A stretch of 64,000 bases of DNA from Gymnogyps californianus (GCF_018139145.2 NC_059486.1:6696001-6760000), one strand, 5' to 3'; shown: positions 1-13,500, numbered from the stretch's first letter. Notes: generated by a model not told the origin, from the sequence alone. Made by a program: numbers and translations.

Positions 1-3000
1 CAGGTGGGATAAGCAATTCAGTTCGTGCTCTTTGGTTGCTTCAGGGCAAAATTAATCATCCCAACAATGCCACGAGTATATAATCCCTCAATCCATGACC
101 TCCATAGTAGCCACTTGCTTGTTTTTCCCCCACCTGGGTTTGCTGGCAGTGTGAACTCAGTGTGAGTTTAGAGCGGCAGTTCAGTAAACCCCGGTCAGGA
201 AGTCCCCACAGCTGTTGATGGGCAGGGAGAACAGAAGAGAGCTCCATGAAGGGTAACTTCTAACGTGCTATCGTTCAGTGCCGGATGTAAGCCAGCTCTC
301 CATCAGGCTGCATGTAAAATCCTCTTTGTCCTGGCATTGAACTGCTGCTTTTTCTTACTGCAGAAAAGCTATTCTTGATGTACCAGAATGAAAGTGAAAG
401 CACTGAGTAGCCTAGAAATGTTGAGAGGGAGATATTATCAGCCTGTGTTTTTCACCTGTGGAAGGAGAAGATGAAGTTCTGTCAAAGTAGAACATACCCC
501 TTCTTGGTCTGCAATGTTATCCCAAAATATTCACCCACTCCTGCTGTTGCAGGAGAAACAACAAACTGATGTTTGGGGCAGGGAGAAAGTGATAGTTCAG
601 AAAGTGCTAAGGTAACATGTCCATGGATTCAGGATAGCTATCTTGATAGTTGCTGTTAACCTGTCCCAGGAAGCAGGGATCACACTGGGACTGGGACCCT
701 TGCGTGGATGATGGTGATTTCCACATCTGAACCTGTGCCAACATGGAGGTAAGAGGGCTGAGGAAGAGAAGAAACAGCTGTCAGGCCAAGCATGGGCTTC
801 TTGGACGAGCAGTTGGGGTGAAACAGGTTGGAAAAGGCTTCAAGGGTTGTTTCTGTGGGAATAGACTGACCATCTTGCTGCTTAATTCATGGTTAAGGCA
901 AAGTCATTTGGACTAACTTAGCTCTCTTTCACTGCAACTGCAACGCTGTTCTCAGTTCTGGGCAGTCCGTGCATAAAGACACCAAAGCCTCCAGATGTTC
1001 CCTCTTCCTGCAGAATTCAATTCCTAAAAGACAGCCAGCATACCCAAGCCCCAAAGTCAAGGAGATGATGTGCAGGCACGAGAGACTGACCGACCTTCTC
1101 AGCAAAGGAAGAACCATCAGTTCGTGGAGACAACAAAGCACAGTTCAGCGGAGGGAATTCCACTGCTTTCACACCTGGAGCTGAGGTATGAAATGTGTAT
1201 GTGGGGGCATGAACACCTGTGTAGCCAGTGGTTCTCCATGTCTGTTTCCTCACAAGGAATTTGGAATCAGTGAATTGAGGTAGGTTGCAGCCCTGTTGAT
1301 CTTCATCAATTGCAGTCCACTTAGCAAACTGCTACAGAACTTTGGGAGGGGAATGCCTCTGCTTCCCACTTCAGATCGCTCTGCAGCAGAAAAAATGTTT
1401 CCATTAGCCTGAGGGCACTTTGAGGGGCAGTTAAGATTTGGATGATTGTTTGTAAGAGTATTTTGATACTTTGAAGGAGGAAAATAAAAGTAGAATGGGT
1501 GGTAGCAATGTTATTCATGGAAGAACTTGGTTCCTAGGTTGTGCTCTCCCTATAGGCCCTGAAATGGCCAGCATGGAGACTTCTGCTGGATCTAGAATGG
1601 ACATCAGCTGTCCATCACTTTCTAGAGCTTACTCTTCCCTGACATGTAAATGAACACTGACTACAGGAAATGATGGTGAGAGCTGGAGACAGCCTTCTGC
1701 CCCCTTAGTGACTCCTTTCTCATCGAAAAATTATATGGAATGAAATTCCAAACAAATCATGCTAAAATGCTGTAGAGAACTTGCTAAATCTTCATTCTAG
1801 CAATTCCTGTGAGCATTTCCATCACTTAATAATTGTATGTCTCTGTTACAGAAAAGTTTTTGATGCTGTGTAAGGGTTTCCAGTGCCCTTGGCATTTCAG
1901 AGTGGATATTTGTGCAACTGCTACTTGCCTCCCCTTCTGGGAGATGAACCTCACAGCCTGCCCACATTCCCCCAAGGCTTTACTTACTGATGAGGGCTAT
2001 TACTATAACAGATGAAGTAACTCTGAAGCAATGTAATGAATCAAAAACAAGTACCTCCTGCCTTTGCCAATGCAAACTCTGGGGTTTTCTGCTTCTTTCT
2101 AGAACTATCAATGCTTCTTGCCTCTGCACAGGTGAGAGGCACTACATAAGAATCTTAGACAAAGCTTGGCTCCTCAGCCTTCTTAACCTTAGTATGCATT
2201 TAATGCTATTAACAGTAACATCCTTGTTAGATGTTGAATGCAGTTCCTGGAGGCTTTCTCTTCCGGCTTAATTCCTGTTTATCCAGCTCTCCTTCCCATG
2301 ACTAGAAGCAAAAACTCCCCAGCAAGCAAATCTTGCCACTGTGCCACATCCCCCTCAGATCCCAGCACAATGTTTTCTCTGCAGCCTGCGTACCCCAGCT
2401 GGCTGCCAAAATAGCCCTTGCAGCCAACCCCCACATAGTCCAGAGGAAAGTCTCTTACAAATTCAACCTGGAGCTGAAAGGCAAGGCAGGCTTCCTCTGG
2501 CTAGTCTCTCCTCTTCAATTAAGACATGAATGAGAATATTGGCCACCGTTTGTGGTGGAGCTGCATAAGCCAGGACACATACTAAGCACAGGCTGCATCT
2601 TCCAGCTTAACTGAAACAACACACAGCCCTACCTTATCTCAGTTGCAGAAGCCAGCAGCTCTCTCCATCCTCAAGTGCTTCACTGGTTTTGAGCTTGAAT
2701 TTCTTCCCTTGAACTTTGAGTTATTCAGTAGCGGATTTAGAGGTTTCCTGTATTTCACAAAAGCATTTCCTAACAATTAATGCTTCCAACAAGCCATCTG
2801 TTGACATAAAAAATGTATTTTCTTTTTCTTGTTCCCTTGGCTGCAGTGAGTTAGTTCATTTGGGATTACAATGGTAGCACAGTAGGACTTGGTTTGTCTT
2901 TTCCTTGAATGAAATTTTGTTGAAAGTGTGAAGTGTAAAAGACATTTGAATGAGACAAAGTAAAATCCATTTTTTAAATGAAAGGATGTTAACGTTTTCT

Positions 3001-3600
3001 TCTCTTCCCCAGCCTCAAAGATTTACAAAATCTTGGAAGTTCAGTGGCTTCTGTAGAAATGCTTAAATTAAAGCCTTTTCATCCCTCTACTGAAGTTGGT
3101 TTTCAGAGGAAACAAGACATTTGTGTTCATGCTGTCAGTGCCCGTCTCAGTCTCCTCTTAGTAGCAGTGGGATGCCTTGGCCAATTCCAGCCTCCATTGC
3201 AACAGAGATGGAGGTCCTGCAACAAGCCAATGCAGCATGTGCTTCTGAGGCTGCAGTCCCCAAAATGATCTATAGCCCAGGTACAAAACTAGCTGGTCAG
3301 TCGGCCAGGGTAGGAGATGAAGGAGGGCACTGCGGTGAGGCATAGTGCAGAAAGGAAAAGAAAATGAGTGGGCTTTTGCAGAGGTTGAGATAGGTGACAT
3401 GCAAGAGTGCTGTAGGGGCGTGTTCGTTAGGTGTAATTTTCAGCATCTGAGCTGAGTGGACCTGCATACAAGTGAAGTAATGTAACTATGAGGAGAGCTG
3501 GACTGCAAGTGCCCGGATTTCCTAAAGTTCACAGACATGACCAGCCTTGGGTGAGACAGAAAAGCGGCCTTCCTTGGTCTTTCAGGAAACTTCTGTGCTG
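1..3600. other. intergenic or intronic DNA, no gene recognised
   Basis: Mixed-composition DNA. Open frames here are under 100 codons, with no recognisable domain, splice pairing or codon bias. It may be intron or downstream DNA of a neighbour whose exons lie outside. Confidence 0.4.
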
Positions 3601-3639
3601 TGTGGGGCCAGGGCAGGGATGAGGGTGTGGGCCAGTGCT

Positions 3640-3960
3640 CTGAGGGCACCGGACCTAGGGTGAGGGTGCAGACCCACGCCCGTGACGGTACGAGACCCGC
3701 TGCGGGGCACAGCTCGCCGGTCGCTGCCCGTGCCTCCTCCGGGGGTGCCCGCGCTGTCCCGGTGCTGCGCCCGCCCGCACTACAACTCCCGGCGTGCCGC
3801 GCGGCGGAGGCAGCCGTTGCGCTTGCGCAGTGCCTGCTCCCGCCCAGGCAGTTGGCGCGGTGCTGTCTGGGTACGAGGCATCCAGGCACGTGGGCGCCAT
3901 TTTGTGGCGAGGAAGAGGTTTTCTCTACGGTATAGCTGGCAGTAACAGTAAAGAGAAGCC
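3640..3960. promoter_or_regulatory. orphan CpG-island promoter
   Basis: A compact CpG island with housekeeping-promoter sites. ACTACAACTCCCGGCGTGC at 3779-3797 is a near match to the ZNF143 SBS motif. TGCGCTTGCGCA at 3818-3829 is one base from an NRF1 palindrome. CACGTG is at 3887-3892 and GCGCCATTTTG at 3894-3904 is a YY1-type site (AAAATGGCGC on the - strand). No first coding exon was recognised in either direction, so the gene it serves is unknown. The YY1 polarity would fit leftward transcription, out of the window. Confidence 0.6.
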
Positions 3961-4099
3961 CGAAGAAGAGCAGTGTGTTCCCTTTCCCCGTCCCGCCCAG
4001 CTGCTGAGCAGCCCTTTAGCTGTGCGGGCTTCCCTGCCAGCATGGGTCTGTTTGACGGCAACTGAGAGGGTCTCCCCTGGAGGGCTGGGCCTGAGCTCG

Positions 4100-6000
4100 G
4101 ATTAGGATGTGCAGCTGTAGGACAAAGCAGGGGCACTTCTGCTCCAGGCCTTTCCTACGACACCCAGCTTAGAAGGCGACTGGAAAGAGCAGTTCATGGG
4201 CAAATCTGGGTGTGCACAATGGCAGGCCATGCCAGGTGGATTGGTTGCCCAAATGCCCAACAGGGAGAGGATGTAGCGGGTGGGTTCTACCCAAAGGTAG
4301 CTCTTCTGAACCCTGGGCACAAGCGCTGTTACCTGAGATGAAAGTAGCAAAGAGCATTGCTCCGAATTGATTCAAAACTAATCGTATAATGCTGGATAAA
4401 CACACCAAAATCCTGTGGTTAGTCCCCTTACTTGTGACTTGCAATCTGCTGTGTATAACAGCTTCCTCCATCTTGTATCAAAAAGGGTTGAAATCCCCAA
4501 ATTCCAGGGTACATCTGCTAAGAGTCGAAAGGCTTCCCTGCACACCGCATAAGACCAGCTAGGCAGTATAGCTGTCACCTTCCCCCTCCCTTTTTCTGAA
4601 ATCATCTGAATTTACACCAGCACAAAATAATGTCAATACTCAACAAGGTGCATGGTGCTAGCAAGGTGGCTGAAAGTGAAAGGCAAAATTTGCCGTCATG
4701 ACCTTATTATTAACTTGACACTTGTATTAAATTATGGTGTACTGTTAAAGTACCAAACTCAAATCCTCCCTGATGCAGATAGCGGGCCTCTGGTCTTCAG
4801 TGAGACTATGTATTTCTTATTGATAGTGAATTTTAATCCACCTTCCCATTTTTTTGGAGGGTTATTTTCTCTCTGCTGCGTTTTCTTCAGAGTGTCTAAT
4901 GTGGAGTAAAAATTAATATTTGAATATCAACTAAGCTACAGCATCCGTGATTTCTGACTGGGTTTGAGGTGATGTAAAGCCTGTCCATTCCTATTCCAGA
5001 TGCCTCTTTGCTTGACGTTGAGGTCTATTAAATACACAAAGATGTCTGGTCAAAAAAGAGTTGGGACAGGTAATCCTTCTACTAGACAATGAAATGATGG
5101 GTCCAAAATAGGTACTGTTTAACTGTGGGCATTAATAGCTTAACCTAGACTATCTGATTCCATTAACTGTTTGATTGCATCAAAACTCAGGACTTCAGTT
5201 TGCCCTCTCTGGAAGTTATTATACTATCTGGAGCTCACTTCTTGGTATTTATGATACAGGTACCTAGAGGAAATTATCTCTAGGCGGAATAACACATTTA
5301 TTGAGGTCAGAAAGGGGCAGATTTTATAAAAGATTCATAGGTGTTCAGTGGAATTTTCAGAATTACGTTAATATTTACCTACCGTTAAAACAGATAGATG
5401 TCTATAAGTTTCTCAAATCCCATTAAGCACAAAATTATGTTAAAAGCTGCCTGAAATGATGTAACATACATGCATTTTTACATTTTTATACTGAAATAGA
5501 AAGTTAGTCATCAAAACTACAATTCCAATCCATGTCTACAAATTCAAAATAACTTCCTCAGTTTCAATTTACACTGTCTAAGCAAAAGCAGAGTTAAGCC
5601 TGAGTCTGATTTTGACAAATGTTGATCAGGAGCTATCAAAATAAATTAAAGGTACCAGGGGCAGGTCCTCATGTTAAGGGAAAAAAAAAAAAAGAAAAAG
5701 CTATATTTTACATATAAAGTATTAATGCATAAAATTTTTAATCATTGTCTTTGATTTTTTTTTTTTTGACAGCTGGAAATAGTATGCACTTCCTCTGCTT
5801 CTAAGCACTCTGCTTCCTAAAGAGGTGGAGTGGGGAAGCAAAAAAAAGTAAAGTTGGGAGGATACAGGTTTTCCACAAGTCATGAGGAGGTTGTTGAGTC
5901 TCCTGTTGAAAATGGCAGTCAGACACACTTTATCTAAGTGTGAAAAAATACTTTCAGATTAGCTTGGATTTATGTTCTTGTTACAAAGGTACACCTTGAG
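4100..6000. other. AT-rich intergenic or intronic DNA
   Basis: No coding stretch, RNA gene or repeat family recognised; only short A and T runs, for example around 5682-5699 and 5757-5767. Confidence 0.4.
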
Positions 6001-6040
6001 ATGATGTTTGGCTTCAAAAAACTGAAGGGCAATGGCATAA

Positions 6041-6830
6041 GGCTATCAGCACAAATTAATAGGGCTGAAGCAAGGAAATCTGAAGAGTTCTTATAAATCT
6101 CAAAAGCTTACATCAGAAGCGAGGGACAAAAAGATTTTGTCTAAACAAAAAATTAGTATCAGCAAAGTAGAATTAACCAAGAAACCCATTAGCCAAAATA
6201 TCACTCCTCTGCCAGAGATGACAGAACTACTGCTTCCAAAATTCCCTGAAAGTCTACCATGAGAGGTAGAAGGCTCACTAAAGCAGGCTACTGCTGAACT
6301 TTTAAGAGAAACAACAACCTCTAAAAAATCTAGTACTACAAATGATAGCCAGGGAGAACTACCTATTTTATCAGACATGGAAGAAGAGATGGCCGTAGAA
6401 CCATGAGTATTCCTTGTCATCTCAAAAGGGTTCCTTCTACAAAAGAGCTAGTGTTACCAACGAGAACATCGGGAACTCCTCAGCAATGTTACTACACATG
6501 TAAGTTAATCTGGCAGATCACTTACAGCAATTGTTGTCGTCTCCCAGCATCACTGAAAGCACCTGGAAAATCTCAGCTGATTGAATGGAAATGCACGATA
6601 ATTCTTTTGGAGCTCTGAGGGGAGATCTCATCTTCTTGAAGGACTAGCATCAGTCAGGAGAGTAGTTGAGAGATGCTGACAATGTTACTGGACACAGATC
6701 GCCAGGACTCTGCAGAACTTTCAAGGAAGTCCCCTCTTCCTCAAAGACTAGAAACAAAAGACAGCAATAAAAAAATCAACTCTTCTCCCCCAGATGAAGA
6801 ATTCTTCAATTTAAATATGTATATGTTAAT
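6041..6830 (+). pseudogene. decayed protein-coding-like stretch of unknown origin
   Basis: From 6041 one + strand frame is open for about 120 codons apart from a single TGA at 6242-6244. It ends at TGA 6404-6406 and encodes a lysine-, serine- and glutamate-rich sequence (for example SDMEEEMAVEP). Just beyond, a different + frame carries another protein-like run (including NLADHLQQLLSSPS at 6507 onward) broken by TGA and TAG codons, and a third continues with SSPPDEEFFNLN near 6783-6818. Repeated frame changes and stops in one orientation suggest a dead retrocopy, exon remnant or transposon ORF. I do not recognise the family, and chance cannot be excluded. Confidence 0.3.
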
Positions 6831-9640
6831 ACTTTTTTTGTCAAATGTCTTCTGCTTATTTACTTACTCTGCTTATTCTTACATTATGTTTATATCTATT
6901 GAATGCAAAAATCTCAATAGCTGATTTTGGGTCTCTAGTCCTTAAACAACTTGGGCTGAGTGATAAGAAACTGTGTAATTCTATAAATTTTTGGCAAGCC
7001 ATCTTTTTTGTCATTTTGATTTCTCCCTGGGTGACAGCATTTTATTGTTATTACTACTGTTTACTATTTGTATTATGCTTGGAAGTCACAGTTAGAAGAG
7101 CTCTGTTGTAAGGCATGCCAATGGATACAAATGTTTGATCTGAAGTGAGGTTTATAACCATCAGTTCATCAGTGTGGGGTGAAAGGAGACAGGAAAAAAA
7201 CACAGAATGTTTACAGGCCTGATTCTCTACTGTCACTCCCTTAATTTCAGTACAGTTCATCCTTATCGGTATCAGAGAAAGGACCAGATGCAGAGAAAAG
7301 TCAATGGAAGAGCTCATGTGGACTTATTTTTGTATCAGGTACTAATATCTTCAGAACTGTGCCCTATGTATTTTCCCTAAGGTTAGTGACAGTCTGAGAA
7401 AGAATCCAGGCAATGTTACTGCAGTGTTCTCCATAAATCAAGAGCTGTCTATACCCAAAGATACATAAGTGCTTTTTGGGGTGTAGATCAAGCCCAGGAG
7501 TTGCTTGCTATGCTACCTTAGTTGTCAGTCACTGCTTTTGTCATGCAAAGCAAACAGAAAGCTTGAAGCATGTTTAACAAAGGCCAATATAAAAAAAAAG
7601 AAAATCCTTTTCTCTAATATGTTGCTTTGGGCCAGCATACGCCCTCTGAAATTTTCTTGTGCCACAGATTTCTCGTTCCTGTATGCTAAAAGCATTTGGC
7701 ACTGCCAAATCCACTAAAACCTGTTTTTCAGGGAGGACCAGGTTATACCTACAGGTGCACCTGAGTGGAAATGGTAGGCATTTTCAAAATCCTTGAAAAT
7801 CAAGTGTGCGCAAAGCCTGCAGGGTTAAGTGATTGAAGGCAGAAGGCATTCTAGTTACATTTTACATTCTCCCCTTTTACAGCACTGTTGAATTATTTTG
7901 TTCATGTGCATAAACAAGAATCATAATGAGATTCCTATCAAAAAAGCTGATGTTTCCATTACCAATGTGCACCGTCACATAGTTTCTGAGGCAATTTTAC
8001 CTGTAGCTTACAGCAGTCTACTAGAAACAATAGTGGGCCCTGTAGGAATGAGGTGACTGTTAATTGCCACGGGTGTTTGGCGTTGATGGGGTTCTTTGTT
8101 GGCAACCGTTCTAACCCAATTATGTTTCTAAAGTAGGACTGAAAAGCATTGTAGCGAGCACCATGTAAATGGCACTAAATGCACTGAGACTCAGCGACCT
8201 CCCAGAAAGATAGACAGGTGCCAGCTAAAGCCCCATATGATTGATTTTCCTCAGCTAAAATGGCAACCACAAACATCTGGTTTTGCCCCATTTATAACAA
8301 CAGCAGCAAATGCGAGCCGTTGTCTTAGTTAGAACAGCAAGGCTTCTTAGAATGACATAGAAATATGGCATTTGACTGACAGATTTTGCTTTTCTGTGAG
8401 CAAACATTTATACTTCTGGCACTAGGAAATTATTTTTTAGTCCTCAGAAAAACACACCGGGTCTGTGTGTGTGTGTAAATATGCGTGTATGTGACTGAGT
8501 TTAGTACTCAGGCTTGTTTTAATGAAGGCCTGACGTTTAAGTCAGAGATTTTTCTTAGATGTAGGTATAGCTATATAAAATGGGCCAAAGCCAGCATAAA
8601 GAAAACCATTCAGTTGAGTGGTATCACATGGGTAGGAAGAAGCCTCGCAAATCCAGGACTGGTGGAAGAGACAGAAAGTCAGCTGAGCATCTTATGATGT
8701 TTCCACTAGCCAGCAACAGTAATGTGCTTTCTAAATCATCCTGTAATATAAAGTGCAGCGTTGCAGTTCTTTGCTGTTGCACACACAGAATACCATTGTT
8801 ACAAAGACTTAAGTCCCAAGGCAGGTGTCCTTCTATGTGTTTCCTTGCTGCTAAGAAGGTCAAAAGCTTTTGCTCTGTTAAATTACGTTGTATTCCTGGG
8901 AGTGTTACACAAGACTCACACCATACTGTCTGTGGTGTGATATATGGGTCAATCCAATGAGCAGTTTCAGATGCAAAAGCTAATGGACTATGTAGGAGTT
9001 CCTGTGTCCTTTGTCCATGGTTGCTTTCTATTGATAAAGGAGACCTTTTTTGGCAGGGGGCAGGGAGGGGGGGTGGATTTCTTCAGTCTGCAAAACTATG
9101 CAATGAAGGACAGTATGTATGTTAATTTAGGCAGCTGTCTTTTATACAGAATAGAGCTTAATAATCTCTTTTTGTTAGAAGATCTTCGCAAAAGAGACTG
9201 TATCATAGAAGGTGAACTTCCAGATCCAAAAGCAAAGATGTGATCACTACAGCTTAATGATACAGCAACCATTGTTAATTCTTCTTTGTATAGTATTTAT
9301 GCCCTATCATCAGAAGCTCTAATATAATCCAGAAATGACCGGACCAGTGGCGTATTATCATGCAAGACAGTTCACTACCATGAATTTCCTTTGTTTTTCA
9401 ACATTATGTTACATTTGTCTGTAAATCCCCAAAATGGGTACATATTTACACAACTGCAAGAGCCAGAACTGCAGGGAGGAGCAGACCTAAATGTGCCACC
9501 TGCCAGCTCTGAGCTAGAAGTGGCCTGAATGCAACAGCACGAGCTGATTGACCTATTTGTGCCAATTCTGGCTCCCTGAGGCTGTATCTAGACCATTACC
9601 CATGCCTGGCTAGTAACCTTAGAGCTGGTTTATGTCTGAC
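6830..9640. other. AT-rich intergenic DNA
   Basis: No gene recognised. A short TG-rich microsatellite-like patch lies at about 8465-8492 and a G-rich run at 9054-9073. Open frames are short and lack family features. Confidence 0.4.
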
Positions 9641-9879
9641 AGTGCTCTCATTGTGAAGACATTTGTTCTTCCCTGGCTCTGATGGTAATTGATTGACCAG
9701 CCCTACTTGCAGCACGTTTTCTCCCAAGGCCCTTAACAATCAGAGTGACCTGCCTACTATTTTTCTTACAGCCCAGACTACGTGTTAGACGAGAGGGCTG
9801 CTGTAACAAACCTGGCCTGCTCTCCTCCAACGTAAACCAATTCTCAGCAAGAGCAAACTCCCAGCGAGAGAAGCACAAG

Positions 9880-10386
9880 AAAAGATTCCTGTCAGCGCTG
9901 CCCCGGGGATGCTCAGGGCTATCGCCTGCTGGAGCGCTCGGCAGCCAGCGGTGACAATGCTCCGGGCTCGGGTGCAAGGGCACCCGGGGGCGGAGGCACT
10001 GCGGGCCCCGGTAGGCGCTGGCCCGGCCGACGGGGCCCGTCCCGGGGGCTGCGGGCCCGACCCAGACGCGGGATGCACCTGAGGCGTCGCTGAGGTAAAA
10101 GTGCCGCGGTCCTCCTTCGCGTCCTTCCCTGGGAGGTGCCACGCCGCGTGCTCTGATTGGCCACCTTTTTTCCTTGGCCCAATGAGCTCCTCCAGCTGTA
10201 GGGCTCCCGGCGGTGAGGTCACTAAGCCGTCGCCCAATGCGAGAGCGAGGCCGAGCAGAGGGCGGGTGGGGATTGGCCGGCCGTAGTGCTGGCGCGGGAC
10301 GATTGGCTGGGCCCGCGGAGGGGGTGCGGAAGCGCGCTCCGCTGACGGCGGCGGAGGGGCGGCGGTGCCGGCCGGGCTGCGGCGCG
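9880..10386 (+). promoter_or_regulatory. SDF2L1: SDF2L1 CpG-island promoter with five CCAAT boxes
   Basis: The CpG-dense segment runs from about 9.88 kb through exon 1. CCAAT boxes lie at 10179-10183 and 10234-10238 (forward) and at 10156-10160, 10272-10276 and 10302-10306 (as ATTGG). Reading the - strand from the last box gives CCAAT, nine bases, then CCAGC (10288-10292), close to the ER stress element CCAAT-N9-CCACG. Human SDF2L1 is an unfolded-protein-response target, so NF-Y plus ATF6/XBP1 control is a reasonable inference, but no perfect ERSE is present. I see no TATA box; the transcription start is probably within the last 60 bases. Confidence 0.8.
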
Positions 10387-10555
10387 ATGAGGAGGGGCTG
10401 CCGCCTCTTCCCGCTCCTGCTCCTGGCGCTGCTGCGCGGGCTGTGTCACGGCAGGGAACCGGCGCCGGGCGCTGTTACCTGCGGATCGGTGCTGAAGCTG
10501 CTCAACACCCGCCACAGCGTGCGGCTCCACTCGCACGAGGTCAAGTACGGCTCTG
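10387..10555 (+). CDS. SDF2L1: SDF2L1 coding exon 1
   Basis: Encodes the signal peptide and the start of MIR domain 1 (residues 1-56 plus the first base of codon 57). It ends at ctctg|gtgag, a good donor in phase 1. The exon is very GC-rich, unlike exons 2 and 3, because it lies inside the CpG island. Confidence 0.95.
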
Positions 10556-13500
10556 GTGAGCAGGGCCGGGCCGGGGGGCGCCGCGCTGAGGGGCCGGGGG
10601 CTGAGAAATGGCGGGCGGGGAGCCGTGAGGGGGGCTGGAAAATGGCGGGAGCTGGGAAGCGTTGAGGGGACAGGCAGTGAGAGGGGCAGGAAAATGGCGG
10701 GGGGACAGGCTAGGGGGGGGCAGGGAAGTGGCTGTGAGGGGAGCAAGGAAGTGGCGGGGAGCCAGGCGATGAGGGAAGCAGGGAGTTGGCGGGATGGCAG
10801 AGAAATGGGGGGGCGCGGGCTGGCAGTGAGGAGTGGCAGGGAAGGAGGAGGAGGTTAGAGGTTGCTGAGGTTCATGTCTCTGGTGCAGAGGGAGCAGCAG
10901 GACAGGGATGGGGTTGTGGGCTGCACTGGAGACCTGGCAGCCTGGCAGGGAGAAGAGGATGCTGAGGTGTGAGGTACAGGAAGATGTGGCTGGGCTCTGC
11001 AGGTCCTGGAGTGGGGATGTGACAGGGATGCTTTGCCCTCATCCCTGAGGTGAGCCCTGTTCCATGTCTAGGGCCTCAGCAGTACCTTCCCAGCGCCTGT
11101 TCTGGCAACAAGGGTGCTGGTTTGTTTGGGGACATAAAGAACTTGGTAGTATTTTTGAGAAAGGCAGGATGGTGTGAGTAGTATCCATCATGGATCAGAT
11201 TTTCTTCTCATGTGTTCACCATGAACTTTGACAGTTTGCATCTACTAACACATGCTATGTTTAACTTCTTCAATCTGCAAGATTATTTGGTACCTGCATT
11301 CCCATTGCAGTCAGTAAATGGACTGTGAGAATTAAACATCTCTTAAACATGAAGGCATGAGAACATTAAAGCAGATTTCTTTAGTTCTTTCAGGACTTTT
11401 TGAACTGGAGAAGTGGATTAAGTCTCCTGCCATTTAATTCTATTCAAACAGGAAGTGGCCAACAGTCAGTGACAGGAGTTGAAGCTTCAGATGATGCTAA
11501 CAGTTACTGGCGGATTCGTGGGAAGAGCGATGGCAGTTGCCAACGCGGAACACCAGTGAAATGTGGGCAAGCTATACGACTTACCCATGTTAACACAGGA
11601 AAAAATTTACACACTCATCACTTCCCATCACCACTCTCCAGTAACCAAGTGAGTTATTTTAAATCTTAAGCTTTTGTATAAACAGTGCATGCTATTGACA
11701 GTACTTCTCTCCAGTTTTTCATGTTTTTGAAGAATCAGGCTTGGGTACCAGCTGCCAGAAACAGTATGTCTATGCATATCCAGAGTTCAAGTATATGCTT
11801 TTCTGCATCTTGGAATAATGTTCTTGACAGTGGTAAAATTTAATATGTACCAGTATTGCTATTTCACAGGAGTTTTAACAAATCTGTGGTTTTTTTATTC
11901 TGCACCATTGCTACTGGGAAGACTGTTCTGAAATGTTTAGCACTTTCAAGGCGTTGGAGACTGGGCACCTCCCTCAACATTGCGAAGATTGCTCTAGAGC
12001 CAGGCATCTAATCGTGTTATAACACTAGGCATTCCTATATCCAAGTTCCTTGGTGATCCAAGCTGTTAGTCTCAGTCATCTTCTCGCTATCCCTATTTTA
12101 ATTCACTGTTCTTATTTATCTGTCCTCCTTCCACAGGAAAAATGAATCTGCTCTCACAATTGTATTTGTTTATCATATTGTACATATCTAGAAGAGTGTA
12201 ATTTCTAACTGTAATTAGGTCCCAGTCTTGTCCTTGAACAAATGCTTCTCCAAGATGAAAATCTCTCTTAAAATAAATAATGCAAACTTGTTGGAAGTTT
12301 GTCATTAGTAGTCATTTTAGTCTTCCTTCAGGCTATGTAGATAGGTCGTTACATTCAAAATTGGAAGACCTGACTCTTTGTGAAAAAGGTTTGTCTTTTA
12401 CCATGAGTAAAGTGGCTGAAACAATAAGGTCCAGTTTTGTGGAGGGTATCTAGGTGATCTGGTTATTAAAACAAAAGAAGTGATGGAAAAATAGCATTTC
12501 AGAAGAATTATTTGAAGAACGGATTGACTCTAAAACCTTCCCCCAGCTTTCATTTGTCAGTTTAGACAATTTGTATAACATCGTCATTAATGTAAAAATG
12601 TTCAGCGACTGTCATTGTGTTTCTTTGGTTTTGCTGTGTGTTTACACACTATATAAGCGAAAGGAAAGTTTGCATGACTTCCCAGAGATTGACAGGACTG
12701 TGACTTATGACATTATTGAAATATGATGTAGTTATGAACACAAACTTTTATTTCATATTCTTAACAGAAGTTAGATTTTCAATTAGTATGTTGTCTTTCA
12801 CACTTTTTGGACTACATAAACTTGAATTAACATGACCCTAAAATTTTAGGTTGCTAGGTACAAACTATTGCAGTTCTATTTTCAGGTTGTTCATCACTTC
12901 TAGTTATCAGATTTTTAAGAATTAAAGGCTGTCTTGAGTTCTAAACAGTTGGAGCCTAGCCTATCTGGTTTCTGGAAATGCTTGGAATTTTTTTTGGTGC
13001 ATAATGAAATCTAATCTCTAACTTTTGTTTTAGCAGGAATTCATTTGCTTTAATGGTCGTCTTTATTTTTTTAAGGAGTTACTCAGCTGTCTATCTGAAG
13101 AAAGAGTGTAGAACAATAGTTGTTGACCCAATTGTAAGCTTGGTATAATTAAGTAAAAAAGGAATATGATAACTTAATAAGCTAAATTGTTGGGACCTTG
13201 TGATAAAAACACATGTTGAAAAAAACTGTTGCAATTGTAACTATGAAGATAGTCATACTACAAAACTAAATGTCTACAGTTACAAACTTTTTTGAGTGGG
13301 GAAAACTTGCATCAGCATTAGTGTTGTTTCTTTTGAATTTTTTCTCAGAAGGATTGTTCTGATCTCTGTGCTCAAGTCCTCTTTCATTTCATTTGTAATG
13401 TATGTTGGGGTTTGTTGGCACTTTTTGCTCAGATTGTAGTGGTAGAAAGTTGCAGCTTCTGGATTTGGTAACTGTTGACAAAGCAGTGCAACAACACTTT

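Noticed and set aside
3655..3900. 81-codon - strand frame starting at the YY1-type ATGGCG
   Set aside because: YY1 motifs often overlap start codons, but this peptide is alanine/arginine-rich and unrecognised, with no clear donor; kept only as a promoter site.
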